33,297 nt of DNA. It comes from Arthrobacter sp. (GTDB lineage Bacteria; Actinomycetota; Actinomycetes; Actinomycetales; Micrococcaceae). This document shows positions 25,064 to 33,297 of this stretch, piece by piece (the first letter of the stretch is position 1; each line of letters begins with the position of its first letter). The notes beneath the pieces were generated by a model that ran no database searches, was not told the DNA's origin, and was given only the letters and a program-made list of their open reading frames with translations. The translations under genes were made by a program, and so were the position numbers. The stretch spans positions 1 through 33,297 of the forward strand of contig NZ_JAPSHV010000019.1 of NCBI RefSeq assembly GCF_031179385.1. The letters run 5' to 3'.

Positions 25064-26500
25064 TCAGTGGGTGTCGACTGCTTCCACTTCCGAGCGGTCC
25101 TCGCCCCACAGCGTGTGGAAAGTACCTTCGGCATCCACGCGGTTGTAGGTGTGAGCGCCGAACAAGTCACGCAGGCCCTGGGTGAGGGCTGCAGGCAGGC
25201 GCTTGCGGCGAAGGCCGTCATAGTAGGCCAGCGACGAGGAGAAAACAGGAACCGGGATGCCCAGCTGCACAGCAGTGGCCACAACCCGTCGCCAAGCCGG
25301 GACAGCTCCGGCGATGGACTCGGCGAATGCCGGAGCCAGCAGGAGGTTGGCAGGCTTCTCTTCAGCGGCGTAGGCCTTCATGATGTCGTCGAGCAGTTCA
25401 GCGCGGATAATGCAGCCGGCTCGCCAGAGCGAGGCGATCTCGTCCAGCTTGAGATCCCAGCCGTACTCCTTCGCTGCGGCCGTAAGCATGTCGATGCCCT
25501 GCGCGTAGCTGACGAGCTTCGATGCGTACAGAGCGAGCCGAACGTCTTCGACGAAGCCTTCGGGCAGCTCGACGGTTCCTTCGTGGCCCTCCAGGATGCC
25601 CTGCGCCAGTTCGCGCTGGCCCCGCTGGGATGAGAGACCGCGGGCGAACACCGATTCGGCGATGCCTGACGTCGGGCTGCCCAGTTCCAGTGCCGAGACA
25701 ACCGTCCAACGTCCGGTGCCCTTCTGCCCGGCCGAATCGACGACGACGTCGACAAACGGCTGGCCGGTGCGTGCGTCAGTATGGGCGAGAACTTCAGCCG
25801 TAATCTCGATAAGGAAGGAGGAGAGGGTTCCTGTGTTCCAGTCGGTGAAGATCTTGGCCTGCTCAGCAGGTTCGATGCCCGCAGCGGTGCGGAGGACATC
25901 GTAGGCTTCGCCGATGACCTGCATATCGGCATACTCGATGCCGTTGTGCACCATCTTGACGAAGTGTCCGGCGCCGTCGGTGCCTACCCAGCGGCAGCAG
26001 GGTTCACCGTTGTACTTGGCGGAGATCTTCTCCAGCATGGGGCCGAGCGAGTCGTAAGACTCCCGCGAGCCGCCCGGCATGATGGAGGGACCGAGGAGCG
26101 CCCCTTCTTCGCCACCTGAAACGCCGACTCCCACGAAGTGGAGGTTCTTCTCCGCCAGTGCTGCTTCCCGACGACGGGTGTCCTCGTAGTGTGAGTTACC
26201 GGCATCGATGACGATGTCCCCGGGCTCCAGGAGCGGCTCAAGCTGTTCGATGACGGAGTCAACGGGAGCACCCGCCTTGACCATGATCAGGACGCGGCGC
26301 GGCTTCTCGAGCGAGTCAACCAGCTCCTGAAGCGACTCTGTCCGAATGAAGTCACCTTCACTGCCGTGCTTCTCCAGCAGGGCGTCGGTCTTCTCAACCG
26401 ACCGGTTGTGAAGGGCTACGGTGTACCCGTTGCGAGCCAGGTTTCGGGCAAGGTTAGCCCCCATGACGGCGAGGCCGGTAACGCCGATTTGTGCACTCAT
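25064..26500 (-). CDS. gnd: 6-phosphogluconate dehydrogenase, decarboxylating
   Basis: Oxidative pentose phosphate step giving ribulose 5-phosphate, CO2 and NADPH. ATG at 26500 is chosen (GGAGA 5-6 nt upstream, similarity begins SAQIGVTGLAVMG). The product is 478 aa, the length of the long, dimeric class. Nucleotide fold GLAVMGANLARNLA with NRS after strand 2 suggests NADP. Substrate motifs are GVGVSGGEEGALLGPSIMPGG and KMVHNGIEYADMQ with catalytic Lys and Glu. The C-terminal tail has the domain-swapped helix. Confidence 0.96.
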   Translation of the reverse strand: MSAQIGVTGLAVMGANLARNLARNGYTVALHNRSVEKTDALLEKHGSEGDFIRTESLQELVDSLEKPRRVLIMVKAGAPVDSVIEQLEPLLEPGDIVIDAGNSHYEDTRRREAALAEKNLHFVGVGVSGGEEGALLGPSIMPGGSRESYDSLGPMLEKISAKYNGEPCCRWVGTDGAGHFVKMVHNGIEYADMQVIGEAYDVLRTAAGIEPAEQAKIFTDWNTGTLSSFLIEITAEVLAHTDARTGQPFVDVVVDSAGQKGTGRWTVVSALELGSPTSGIAESVFARGLSSQRGQRELAQGILEGHEGTVELPEGFVEDVRLALYASKLVSYAQGIDMLTAAAKEYGWDLKLDEIASLWRAGCIIRAELLDDIMKAYAAEEKPANLLLAPAFAESIAGAVPAWRRVVATAVQLGIPVPVFSSSLAYYDGLRRKRLPAALTQGLRDLFGAHTYNRVDAEGTFHTLWGEDRSEVEAVDTH

Positions 26501-26510
26501 CAAGTCTCCA

Positions 26511-26570
26511 TCTGCAGTTTTGCCCCGTGTCAGGGGCACATCACTAAGCGACGCCCCTGTGCGCCTTGGC
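26511..26570 (-). promoter_or_regulatory. Alternative hairpins in the gnd leader
   Basis: On the minus strand, AGGGGC (about 26558-26553) can pair with GCCCCT near 26538-26532, or that same segment can pair with GGGGCA (26526-26521). TGCCCC/GGGGCA (26521-26538) forms a tight 6-bp hairpin with a 6-nt loop, about 20 nt before the gnd start. The two structures cannot coexist. This is the layout of a switch, but the short stems could also arise by chance. Confidence 0.35.
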
Positions 26571-26708
26571 CCTCCCACCCTATTACCGGCGTCACGGTCG
26601 AAGCCAGACGGCGCCACGGGCGGCAGGTAATCAGTCGCAACATTCACGGCCGGGCTCAGGAGCCGTGGAAGATGCACGGACTGTTACAGGATTGATATCT
26701 TTGGTCAA

Positions 26709-28739
26709 ATGGTCACCTCCCAACTCAATGCCGCGAGCAAATCAGCTGGCTCTCCGTCCGGTTTTCGATCGGACATACAGGGTCTGCGCGCATTGGCTGT
26801 GCTTGGGGTAGTCCTCTACCACGCCGGAGTTTCTTTTCTCCCGGGTGGATACACCGGCGTCGACGTTTTTTTCGTGATATCAGGCTTTCTCATCACGACC
26901 CATCTGGTGCGCACTCTGCAATCGAGGGGAACCATCTCGTTTGCAGACTTTTACCTGAAACGTGCGAGGCGTATCCTCCCGGCATCGGTCCTGGTATTGG
27001 TTGCGACAACTATTGCCGCCTACCTATGGATCCCAAGAGTTGATGTTCCAGGCGCATTTCAGGATGCGGCCGCTACTGCCTTGTATGTCCCGAACATACG
27101 TTTTGCCGTAGAGGGCACCGACTACCTGGCTGAGACGGCCCCGTCGCCTTTCCAGCATTATTGGTCGCTCGGCATCGAGGAACAGTTTTATCTCATCTGG
27201 CCCGCCGTCCTCGCCGTCGCATTTCTTGCGGTGCGGAAGTCGGTTCGGGGGTTGTTCGCTGTAGCTGCCGTCATGGTTCTGGGCTCGTTCAGCATCAATC
27301 TCTTCCTGATGCAGGTCTCCACCCCCTGGGCCTTCTTCTCGCTGCCGAGCCGAGCCTGGGAACTCGGCGTGGGCGCAATGGTTGCGCTCCTTCCCGGGTC
27401 CGCGGCAGTCCCGGTTCTGCGAGCCGCCCGCCCCGCACTGACTTACCTGGGTCTCCTGGGCATCGCTGGCTCCTTCCTCCTGTTCTCTGAAGACACCCCG
27501 TTTCCAGGCTTCGCCGCTCTTCTGCCGGTTCTGTCCACTGCGTGCGTCATTCTGGGAGGCTTTTCACCGGTCACCCATGCACGGCTCCTGTCGAGTTCGC
27601 CCATGCAGGCGATCGGTCGATGGTCCTACTCGATCTACCTCGTTCATTGGCCGATGCTGACGATCCCTCAACTTGCCGCCGGTACGGAGAACCCGCTTCC
27701 TCTAGCGCTCACCTTGGCTTTGGGAGCCGCGAGCATCCCTGTCGCGACACTCATCTACACATATGTCGAGGAGCCTCTCAGGAAGCCGTGGAGTGGACGT
27801 TTCTCGTCGACTCCACGTTCGCTTACGCTGGTCGTCAGCGTCTCGGTTGTGTGTGCGATGGTTGCCCTGTCGCTTGCCCAGGCTGTGGAACGCGCCCGAC
27901 TTACCGCTGGCGGAACGGCGCAATATTCAGCCGGAGCCCAATATCCGATCGGCACGTCATTCGTTCCGGAGAACATTGAACCCTCGCTCGAGGAAGCTGC
28001 CGCGAGTGTGCCTGATACCTACGCCGACGGCTGCCACCTCGAACAACTTGAGACTGAGATCCCCGCGGGATGTACATACGGTCCCCAGGAAGCTGAGCTG
28101 GACATGGTGCTGTTCGGCGATTCCCACGCACAACAATGGTTCGGGGCGCTTGAGACCGTGGCAGCGGGCGGCTCCTACAGGTTGCATACGCTGACCAAAT
28201 CATCATGCCCCTCCGTTGATCTCATGATCTCCGTCAAAGACGCGCCCTACACCCAGTGTGAGGAGTGGAAGAAAAGAGCGCTCGAAAAAATCAGGGATCT
28301 TGATCCTGAGCTGGTTGTTCTGGCGAATTACGGGCGGGTTCAACCCGCTGATTCTTCAACACCGCTTGAACAGCAGTGGGCAGAAGGCCTGAGCTCGATG
28401 ATCAGCCAGATGCCCGTGGGGGCTGAGGTCGTTGTCCTTGCGGACACCCCTCAGTTTCCGGTTGCGCCCGCGTCCTGCCTGTCGCGGAACCTCGAAGAAG
28501 CAGATGCCTGCAGCGTACCGCGCGACGACGCGATCGATGCTTCACGGCAAGAGGTAGAGCGGGAAGTCGCAAACAGGCACGGTAGTCACTACATAGACCT
28601 GACGTCGTATCTGTGTACAGAAGCGTGCCCCGCGATCATAGGGAATGTGTTGGCGTATCGCGACGAACACCATCTCTCACGTCCGATGTCCGCGGCGCTC
28701 GGAGCACCGTTGGCTGCAGCAATCGAAGGAGTGCTTTGA
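26709..28739 (+). CDS. Membrane acyltransferase of the OafA/YrhL class with C-terminal SGNH domain
   Basis: Transfers an acyl (usually acetyl) group across the membrane to surface sugars such as peptidoglycan, O-antigen or exopolysaccharide. The product is 676 aa. Residues 15-400 hold about 10-11 membrane helices with family motifs VLYHAGVSFLPGGYTGVDVF (start of the acyltransferase domain, catalytic His in helix 1), FYLKRARRILPAS and HYWSLGIEEQFYLIWP. Residues about 440-676 are an SGNH esterase-like domain with GDS(H) at 470-473 (Ser472) and the Asp652/His655 pair in DEHHLS. No clear Shine-Dalgarno; ATG 26709 may be leaderless. It looks less GC-rich than its neighbours and sits beside a tRNA gene. 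Confidence 0.92.
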   Translation: MVTSQLNAASKSAGSPSGFRSDIQGLRALAVLGVVLYHAGVSFLPGGYTGVDVFFVISGFLITTHLVRTLQSRGTISFADFYLKRARRILPASVLVLVATTIAAYLWIPRVDVPGAFQDAAATALYVPNIRFAVEGTDYLAETAPSPFQHYWSLGIEEQFYLIWPAVLAVAFLAVRKSVRGLFAVAAVMVLGSFSINLFLMQVSTPWAFFSLPSRAWELGVGAMVALLPGSAAVPVLRAARPALTYLGLLGIAGSFLLFSEDTPFPGFAALLPVLSTACVILGGFSPVTHARLLSSSPMQAIGRWSYSIYLVHWPMLTIPQLAAGTENPLPLALTLALGAASIPVATLIYTYVEEPLRKPWSGRFSSTPRSLTLVVSVSVVCAMVALSLAQAVERARLTAGGTAQYSAGAQYPIGTSFVPENIEPSLEEAAASVPDTYADGCHLEQLETEIPAGCTYGPQEAELDMVLFGDSHAQQWFGALETVAAGGSYRLHTLTKSSCPSVDLMISVKDAPYTQCEEWKKRALEKIRDLDPELVVLANYGRVQPADSSTPLEQQWAEGLSSMISQMPVGAEVVVLADTPQFPVAPASCLSRNLEEADACSVPRDDAIDASRQEVEREVANRHGSHYIDLTSYLCTEACPAIIGNVLAYRDEHHLSRPMSAALGAPLAAAIEGVL

Positions 28740-28796
28740 TTCGAGGACGCACCCGACGTTCCATCGGCAAACGGCGATTGTCGTGGCGAAACGAAC

Positions 28797-28844
28797 AAAA
28801 AAACCCCGTGGTAACCGGCCTTTCGGCCCGAAACTACGGGGTTT
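28797..28844 (-). terminator. Terminator of tRNA-Val, also reading for the acyltransferase
   Basis: AAACCCCGT (28801-28809) pairs with ACGGGGTTT (28836-28844), with an inner GGCC/GGCC hairpin around TTTC (28817-28828). On the minus strand it is followed by a run of 7 T (28803-28797), 4 nt after the tRNA CCA. The acyltransferase ends 58 nt away on the other strand. Confidence 0.9.
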
Positions 28845-28847
28845 CTG

Positions 28848-28923
28848 TGGTGGGTCCTACCGGGATCGAACCGATGACATCCACGGTGTAAACGTGGCGC
28901 TCTACCAGCTGAGCTAAAGACCC
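28848..28923 (-). tRNA. tRNA-Val (anticodon TAC)
   Basis: Reading the minus strand, the acceptor GGGTCTT (28923-28917) pairs with AGGACCC, then discriminator A and encoded CCA (28850-28848). The D arm is TAGCTCAGCTGGTAGAGC, the anticodon stem-loop CCACGTTTACACCGTGG with TAC, and the T arm has GGTTCGATCC. Confidence 0.97.
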
Positions 28924-28968
28924 TTGGAGCGATGAAGTTGGGGAAACCGCCCCTCACCACGAGGAATT

Positions 28969-28999
28969 ACTTTACCGGATCCATGCGGCCCAACGCCAA
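28969..28999 (-). promoter_or_regulatory. Possible tRNA-Val promoter
   Basis: TAAAGT (28974-28969, minus strand) lies about 45 nt before the tRNA 5' end, with TTGGCG (28999-28994) 19 bp upstream. It lies within the gap between the Sir2 stop and the tRNA. Confidence 0.3.
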
Positions 29000-29006
29000 T
29001 CAGCGC

Positions 29007-29957
29007 TCAGAGGTCCTGCGCCTCGCCGTCCTCGATGTCGGGTAGGGCCTCTGACAGATAAGCCAGGGCTTCAGAGACGCCCACCTCGAGTTTGATCGCT
29101 GCGAACTCGTCACCGCGCGTAGCACCCCTGTTGATGATGACCACGGGCTTGCCGTTTTTCGCTGCGTGCCGGACGAAGCGCAGGCCGCTCATCACGGTCA
29201 GTGACGATCCGGCGGCAAGGAGGGCACCGGCATCGTCAACCATTGCGTACGACCGTTCCACACGATCCTTCGGCACATTCTCACCGAAGTAGACGAAGTC
29301 CGGCTTGAGCATGCCACCGCATACCGGACATGGCGCAATCCTGAAATCAAAGGTGTCGTCCACATCCGCGTCTGCGTCGGGCGCCACGTCGCCGGCGTCC
29401 CCCGCGCGCTCCAGGTATCCGGGATTGAGCCGTTCGAGCAGTTCCGCAATATCTCCGCGAGCAAAGGAGGTGCGACAACTCAGGCACACCACGCGATCGT
29501 AGGTCCCATGCAGATCGATGACATTGGCGCTGCCGGCCACGGAGTGCAACCGGTCGACGTTCTGGGTGATAAGCCCGGTGAGGAGTCCCCGGCGCTCCAT
29601 CTGCGCCAGGGCCCGGTGCCCATCATTGGGATCAGCCCGCCTCAGGTGATGCCAGCCCACATGGTTGCGGGCCCAGTAGCGTCGCCGCAGGGCTTCATCG
29701 CCGACAAACTGCTGGTAGGTCATCGGGTTTCGGGGCACCGAGTTCGGCCCACGATAATCCGGGATCCCCGAGTCAGTGCTCAGCCCCGCCCCGGTCAGAA
29801 CAGCAAGCCGCTTGCCCGCAAGGAGATCAACAGCTGAATTGAGGCCAGCACGTTCCGCCGAGGACAGCGCGCTTCCGGCCGATGCCTCGGAGCGGGCGAG
29901 CCCTGTCGTCCCGAATCCAGGAAGCGATGAGGCATGCGGCAGCGGCGAGGACGTCAT
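29007..29957 (-). CDS. Sir2-family NAD-dependent protein deacylase
   Basis: Removes acyl groups from lysine using NAD+. The 316-aa product has GAGLSTDSGIPDYRG (NAD loop, from about 56), TQNVDRLH, the catalytic His in VIDLHGTYD, and two zinc Cys pairs, CLSC and CPVC. The FVYFGENVPKDR and AGSSLTVMSG motifs follow. There is an acidic insertion (DADADVDDTFDF) between the zinc pairs. It starts at ATG 29957, overlapping the AhpE TGA by ATGA, so translation is probably coupled to ahpE. Confidence 0.95.
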   Translation of the reverse strand: MTSSPLPHASSLPGFGTTGLARSEASAGSALSSAERAGLNSAVDLLAGKRLAVLTGAGLSTDSGIPDYRGPNSVPRNPMTYQQFVGDEALRRRYWARNHVGWHHLRRADPNDGHRALAQMERRGLLTGLITQNVDRLHSVAGSANVIDLHGTYDRVVCLSCRTSFARGDIAELLERLNPGYLERAGDAGDVAPDADADVDDTFDFRIAPCPVCGGMLKPDFVYFGENVPKDRVERSYAMVDDAGALLAAGSSLTVMSGLRFVRHAAKNGKPVVIINRGATRGDEFAAIKLEVGVSEALAYLSEALPDIEDGEAQDL

Positions 29958-30445
29958 AGCGAAGGAGCGGTTTCTGTCGGCTCAGACAGATTCCGGAGCA
30001 CTGTCCGGTACTCGTCGAAGGATCTTCCCTGCCCAAGCGGAGCATCAATGCGATTCACCAGCACACCCGTCGCATCGATGAAGAACGTTGTACGGCATGC
30101 GTACCCCTGCTTTGAGTCCAGCACTCCGTAACGTTCGGCAACTGCACCGTGAGGCCAAAAGTCAGCCAACAGATCGAAGTCGTAGGCCCTCTGGTCGGCG
30201 TAGGTGCGGAGGGCGTACTTGTGGTCCACGGAAATAGCGAGGACCTTCGCTGACCGCCTGCCGAACTCGTCCAGATGTCGCTGGAGTTCATCCAGTTCAT
30301 CCGTGCAGACCCGCGAGAACGCAAACGGATAGAACACCAGGACCACGGACGCACCCAGCGATGCGTCCAGAGAGACAAGCTCCCCGTGCTGGTTGGGAAG
30401 CTCGAATCCGGGAGGGCGTTCACCGATTGTCGGCGGAAGCGTCAT
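29954..30445 (-). CDS. ahpE: One-cysteine-type peroxiredoxin AhpE
   Basis: Reduces hydroperoxides and peroxynitrite; in mycobacteria the sulfenic acid is recycled by mycothiol/mycoredoxin. The 163-aa product has the peroxidatic Cys47 in FAFSRVCTDELDEL and FWPHGAVAERYGVLD, shared almost exactly with Mycobacterium AhpE. There is a second Cys in YACRTTFF and no clear resolving cysteine motif. GGAAG lies about 7 nt before the ATG. The start abuts the DUF3052 TAG, and the 3' end overlaps the Sir2 ATG by 4 nt. Confidence 0.94.
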   Translation of the reverse strand: MTLPPTIGERPPGFELPNQHGELVSLDASLGASVVLVFYPFAFSRVCTDELDELQRHLDEFGRRSAKVLAISVDHKYALRTYADQRAYDFDLLADFWPHGAVAERYGVLDSKQGYACRTTFFIDATGVLVNRIDAPLGQGRSFDEYRTVLRNLSEPTETAPSL

Positions 30446-30865
30446 CTACTGCTTCCGGCGGGCAACCAGGCGCGTTGCAGCCCAGTCCCGCGAGACCCCG
30501 GCGGATGAAGTGGCGTGAAGGCCGGCGGTGGGGGCTGCCTCCTGAATTTCCGACGGCGCCACGTAGCCGTCCCGGCCGGATTTCGGCGTAAGCAGCCAGA
30601 CGACGCCACCCTCGTCCAAACACGTGAGTGAGTCAACCAGAGCGTCAACCAGGTCGCCGTCGTCGGTTCGCCACCACAGCACCACACCATCGACTACGTC
30701 CTGGTCATCCTCCGTGAGGAGTTCGGAGCCGATCTCATCTTCCAGATCGGCGCGGAAGTCGAAATCGACGTCCTCGTCGTATCCAAGTTCCTGAACAAGG
30801 TCGCCGTCCTTGAAACCCAGTTTGCCCGCCACGCTTCCTGCTGTGGCGGCTTCGGCCTCGCTCAC
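30446..30865 (-). CDS. DUF3052 protein
   Basis: The product is 139 aa, actinobacterial family of unknown function. GTG at 30865 is preferred (GGGAGGAAAAAA upstream, spacing 7, similarity begins with SEAEAATAGSVAGKLGF). Its acidic centre (DEDVDFDFRADLEDEIG) and WLLTPKSGRDGYVAPSEIQEA block are typical. The order DUF3052 then ahpE, next to aceE, is the same as in Mycobacterium, which suggests a conserved functional link to pyruvate dehydrogenase or redox state. The stop is directly followed by the ahpE ATG, so the genes are coupled. Confidence 0.9.
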   Translation of the reverse strand: MSEAEAATAGSVAGKLGFKDGDLVQELGYDEDVDFDFRADLEDEIGSELLTEDDQDVVDGVVLWWRTDDGDLVDALVDSLTCLDEGGVVWLLTPKSGRDGYVAPSEIQEAAPTAGLHATSSAGVSRDWAATRLVARRKQ

Positions 30866-31211
30866 TTTTTTCCTCCCGAAAGGCTGCGTTGATCCCGGTG
30901 ATACCTCTGACCCCGGGCACACAGTACGTTGATATGCATTATTACCAGCCAACACCCTTAAGCGCTACGCTTCAACCTGCGCACGCCGGGCCGGCACGAC
31001 GACGCTGCGGCCGGTGCCCCTCGTTGCCATCGCGTGGGACGCTTGAGTAGGGCACCGTGAAGAGCGCGGGCGCCCGTAACGAAGCCCGCAGGGATCCATC
31101 CAGCTACGCAACAAACTTCCCACAGGGCTAGAGTGTCACAGTGAATCAATAGGTCAGGCGAACGCCGATCGGGTTCTGACAGCTTCGTCGAGCAACGGCC
31201 CGAAGCACAAA

Positions 31212-31239
31212 GTCGTAGACGTCGCAGACATAATCTGCG
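31212..31239 (+). promoter_or_regulatory. aceE upstream element: direct repeat plus inverted repeat with -10-like core
   Basis: GTCGTAGAC (31212-31220) and GTCGCAGAC (31221-31229) are tandem copies with one mismatch. CGCAGA (31223-31228) and TCTGCG (31234-31239) are perfect inverted arms around CATAA. CATAAT (31229-31234) resembles a -10 box, 22 nt before the ATG. The rest of the 391-bp gap with DUF3052 (30866-31256) shows no gene; a TAATAAT (30944-30938, minus) may be a -10 for the DUF3052 side. Confidence 0.4.
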
Positions 31240-31256
31240 GATTGGGAGGGTTTGGC

Positions 31257-33297
31257 ATGGTTGCTGATCAGGGGATTGTGGGTACGGGTACCGGTGGGGA
31301 CTCGGATCCGGAGGAGACGGCTGAGTGGGTTGAGTCCTTTGATCAGCTGGTCGACGTGCGGGGTTCTGAGCGTGCGCGTGAGGTTTTGGGGCGTCTGTTG
31401 GCGCGTGCGGGTGGCCGGTCTGTGGGTCTTCCCAGCGTTGTGACCACCGATTATGTGAATACCATCCCGGTTGATGAGGAGCCCGAGTTCCCTGGGGATG
31501 AGGAGATCGAGCGGAAGTACCGGGCGTGGATGCGTTGGAATGCCGCGGTCATGGTGCACCGTGCGCAGCGTCCGGAGATCGGCGTCGGCGGGCACATTTC
31601 CACGTATGCGGGGGCTGCGACCCTGTACGAGGTCGGGTTCAACCATTTCTTCAAGGGTAAGGATCACCCCTCGGGCGGGGATCAGGTGTTCTTCCAGGGC
31701 CACGCCTCCCCGGGGATGTATGCGCGTGCGTTCCTTGAGGGCCGGTTGAGCGAGGAGGATCTTGACGGGTTCCGGCAGGAGAAGTCCAAGGAAGGCCACG
31801 CCTTGTCGTCTTATCCGCATCCGCGGTTGATGCCGGAGTTCTGGGAGTTCCCGACCGTGTCGATGGGGATCGGGCCGATGAACGCGATCTACCAGGCGCA
31901 GAACAACCGTTACCTGCATAACCGGGGGCTTAAGGACACCAGTGATCAGCAGGTGTGGGCGTTCCTCGGTGATGGTGAGATGGACGAACCCGAATCGCGT
32001 GGTCTGCTTCAGTTGGCGGCCAATGACGGCCTGGACAACCTGAACTTCGTGATCAACTGCAACCTGCAGCGCCTTGACGGGCCGGTGCGCGGTAACGGGA
32101 AGATCATGCAGGAACTCGAAGCGTTCTTCCGCGGCGCCGGCTGGAACGTCATCAAGGTCGTGTGGGGCCGGGAGTGGGATGACCTGCTGGCCAGGGACAC
32201 CACCGGTGAGCTGGTGAAGATCATGAACGAGACCGCTGACGGTGACTATCAGACCTACAAGGCCGAGTCCGGTGGGTTCGTCCGTGATCATTTCTTCGGC
32301 AAGACCCCGCAGACCAAAGCCATGGTTGAAGACCTTTCCGACGCCGAGATCTGGAACCTCAAGCGCGGCGGGCACGACTACCGCAAGGTTTACGCCGCGT
32401 ACAAGGCCGCCACCGAGTTCAAGGGCAAACCCACCGTCATCCTGGCCAAGACCGTAAAGGGCTACGGCCTCGGACCGCACTTCGAGGGCCGCAACGCGAC
32501 CCACCAAATGAAGAAACTCACGCTCCAGGATCTGAAGGAGTTCAGGGACTATCTCCGTATCCCTATCGCGGATGAGGCGCTGGAAGCCGATCCCTATTGT
32601 CCTCCCTACTACCATCCGGGAACCGATGCGAGGGAGATTCAGTACCTGCTGGACCGGCGTCGGGCTCTTGGTGGATTCGTTCCGGAGCGTCGTTCCCGTG
32701 CGGCGGAACTGCAGCTGCCGGGAGACAAGGCCTATGAGGTTGCCAACCGCGGATCCGGGAAGCAGCAGGCAGCCACCACCATGGCGTTCGTACGACTGCT
32801 GAAGGACCTCATGAGGGACAAGGGCGTGGGTTCGCGGATCGTCCCGATTGTGCCGGACGAATCACGGACCTTCGGGATGGATGCTTTTTTCCCCACGGCG
32901 AAGATCTACAACCCGAACGGCCAGAACTACCTCTCGGTGGACCGCGACCTGATACTCGCATATAAGGAGTCCCCGGCCGGAGCGATACTTCACCCGGGCA
33001 TCAACGAGGCCGGCGCCGTTGCCGCATTCACCGCTGCGGGAACGTCCTATGCGACCCAGGGTGAGCCGCTCATCCCGATCTACGTGTTCTACTCGATGTT
33101 CGGGTTCCAGCGCACCGGCGACTCCTTCTGGGCCGCCGGTGACCAGATGACCCGCGGTTTCATCATCGGTGCCACCGCCGGACGCACCACCCTCACCGGT
33201 GAAGGCCTCCAGCACGCTGACGGCCACTCACCGCTCCTCGCCTCCACCAACCCCGCAGTCATCACGTACGACCCGGCCTACGGCTATGAACTGGGCA
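31257..33297 (+). CDS. aceE: Pyruvate dehydrogenase E1 component, homodimeric type (partial, 3' end beyond window)
   Basis: Thiamine diphosphate-dependent decarboxylase of the pyruvate dehydrogenase complex. ATG 31257 has GGGAGGG (31244-31250) just upstream. 680 codons are visible; the family has roughly 900 residues, so the C-terminal part is cut by the window. Visible motifs are [40 protein letters not shown] (ThDP/Mg site, Gly238-Asp239-Gly240) with [39 protein letters not shown], and [13 protein letters not shown] in the second domain. Early codons favour CGT/GGT, as in highly expressed genes. In actinobacteria this E1 feeds a complex shared with 2-oxoglutarate dehydrogenase. Confidence 0.97.
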   Translation, partial: MVADQGIVGTGTGGDSDPEETAEWVESFDQLVDVRGSERAREVLGRLLARAGGRSVGLPSVVTTDYVNTIPVDEEPEFPGDEEIERKYRAWMRWNAAVMVHRAQRPEIGVGGHISTYAGAATLYEVGFNHFFKGKDHPSGGDQVFFQGHASPGMYARAFLEGRLSEEDLDGFRQEKSKEGHALSSYPHPRLMPEFWEFPTVSMGIGPMNAIYQAQNNRYLHNRGLKDTSDQQVWAFLGDGEMDEPESRGLLQLAANDGLDNLNFVINCNLQRLDGPVRGNGKIMQELEAFFRGAGWNVIKVVWGREWDDLLARDTTGELVKIMNETADGDYQTYKAESGGFVRDHFFGKTPQTKAMVEDLSDAEIWNLKRGGHDYRKVYAAYKAATEFKGKPTVILAKTVKGYGLGPHFEGRNATHQMKKLTLQDLKEFRDYLRIPIADEALEADPYCPPYYHPGTDAREIQYLLDRRRALGGFVPERRSRAAELQLPGDKAYEVANRGSGKQQAATTMAFVRLLKDLMRDKGVGSRIVPIVPDESRTFGMDAFFPTAKIYNPNGQNYLSVDRDLILAYKESPAGAILHPGINEAGAVAAFTAAGTSYATQGEPLIPIYVFYSMFGFQRTGDSFWAAGDQMTRGFIIGATAGRTTLTGEGLQHADGHSPLLASTNPAVITYDPAYGYELG

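Noticed and set aside
26645-26667. Hairpin CACGGC/GCCGTG upstream of the acyltransferase
   Set aside because: Only a 6-bp stem with an 11-nt loop and no T-tract or conservation evidence; too weak to call.
28848-28923. tRNA-Val as a mobile-element attachment site
   Set aside because: No integrase and no second copy of the tRNA 3' end was seen in the window.
31146-32615. A 489-codon open frame on the minus strand opposite aceE
   Set aside because: aceE on the plus strand has clear family motifs throughout. The opposite frame stays open because of the G/C-biased codon positions and its translation resembles no family.

Overview
The window is high-GC (low to mid 60s % by eye) and its codon use, gene content and gene order point to an actinobacterium, most likely a Micrococcaceae member close to Arthrobacter. 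Supporting evidence is a MptB-type polyprenol-phosphomannose mannosyltransferase, the group II truncated haemoglobin GlbO near pepN, the NIF3 / coiled-coil zinc-ribbon / RNase H trio, the DUF3052-AhpE pair beside a homodimeric-type aceE, frequent GTG starts and several possible leaderless starts. Genus assignment is inference; no 16S gene is present.

Layout. 1-2033 (-): the 5' part of a large secreted protein with four IPT/TIG domains and FG-GAP repeats, running off the left edge. 2287-6874 (+): aminopeptidase N, an OsmC/Ohr-type protein, a degenerate stretch, then a small MscS channel overlapping glbO. 6917-7588 (-): unknown protein. 7794-8750 (+): TesB-type thioesterase, separated by a strong bidirectional terminator from the (-) cluster ssb paralogue - lipoprotein - ettA (8847-11689). 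11876-14574: tRNA-Arg(TCT), a DUF3224 protein, mptB, and a small membrane protein. 14614-17318 (+): oligoribonuclease, tRNA-His, acyl-CoA dehydrogenase and peptide deformylase. 17315-18583 (-): MFS exporter. 18715-19100 (-): RNase P RNA, divergent from yaaA. 19983-22679 (-): NIF3, coiled-coil protein and an RNase HI-VOC fusion. 22792-24938 (+): msrA, cysK, cysE. 25064-26500 (-): 6-phosphogluconate dehydrogenase. 26709-28739 (+): a membrane acyltransferase with an SGNH domain, next to tRNA-Val(TAC). 28848-30865 (-): tRNA-Val, Sir2, AhpE, DUF3052. 31257-end (+): aceE, cut by the right edge.

Most of this is core chromosome. Functional links are thiol/oxidant handling (OsmC, MsrA, YaaA, AhpE), cysteine synthesis (cysE-cysK), RNA turnover and processing (orn, rnpB, RNase H) and central carbon metabolism (gnd, aceE). 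I found no CRISPR array, phage, transposase or obvious defence system. The observations most worth a second look are the RNase HI-VOC fusion, a neighbouring zinc ribbon whose cysteines are largely replaced by serine, an SSB paralogue with a variant tail in an ettA cluster, overlapping alternative hairpins ahead of gnd, and a 14-nt tandem repeat after cysE.
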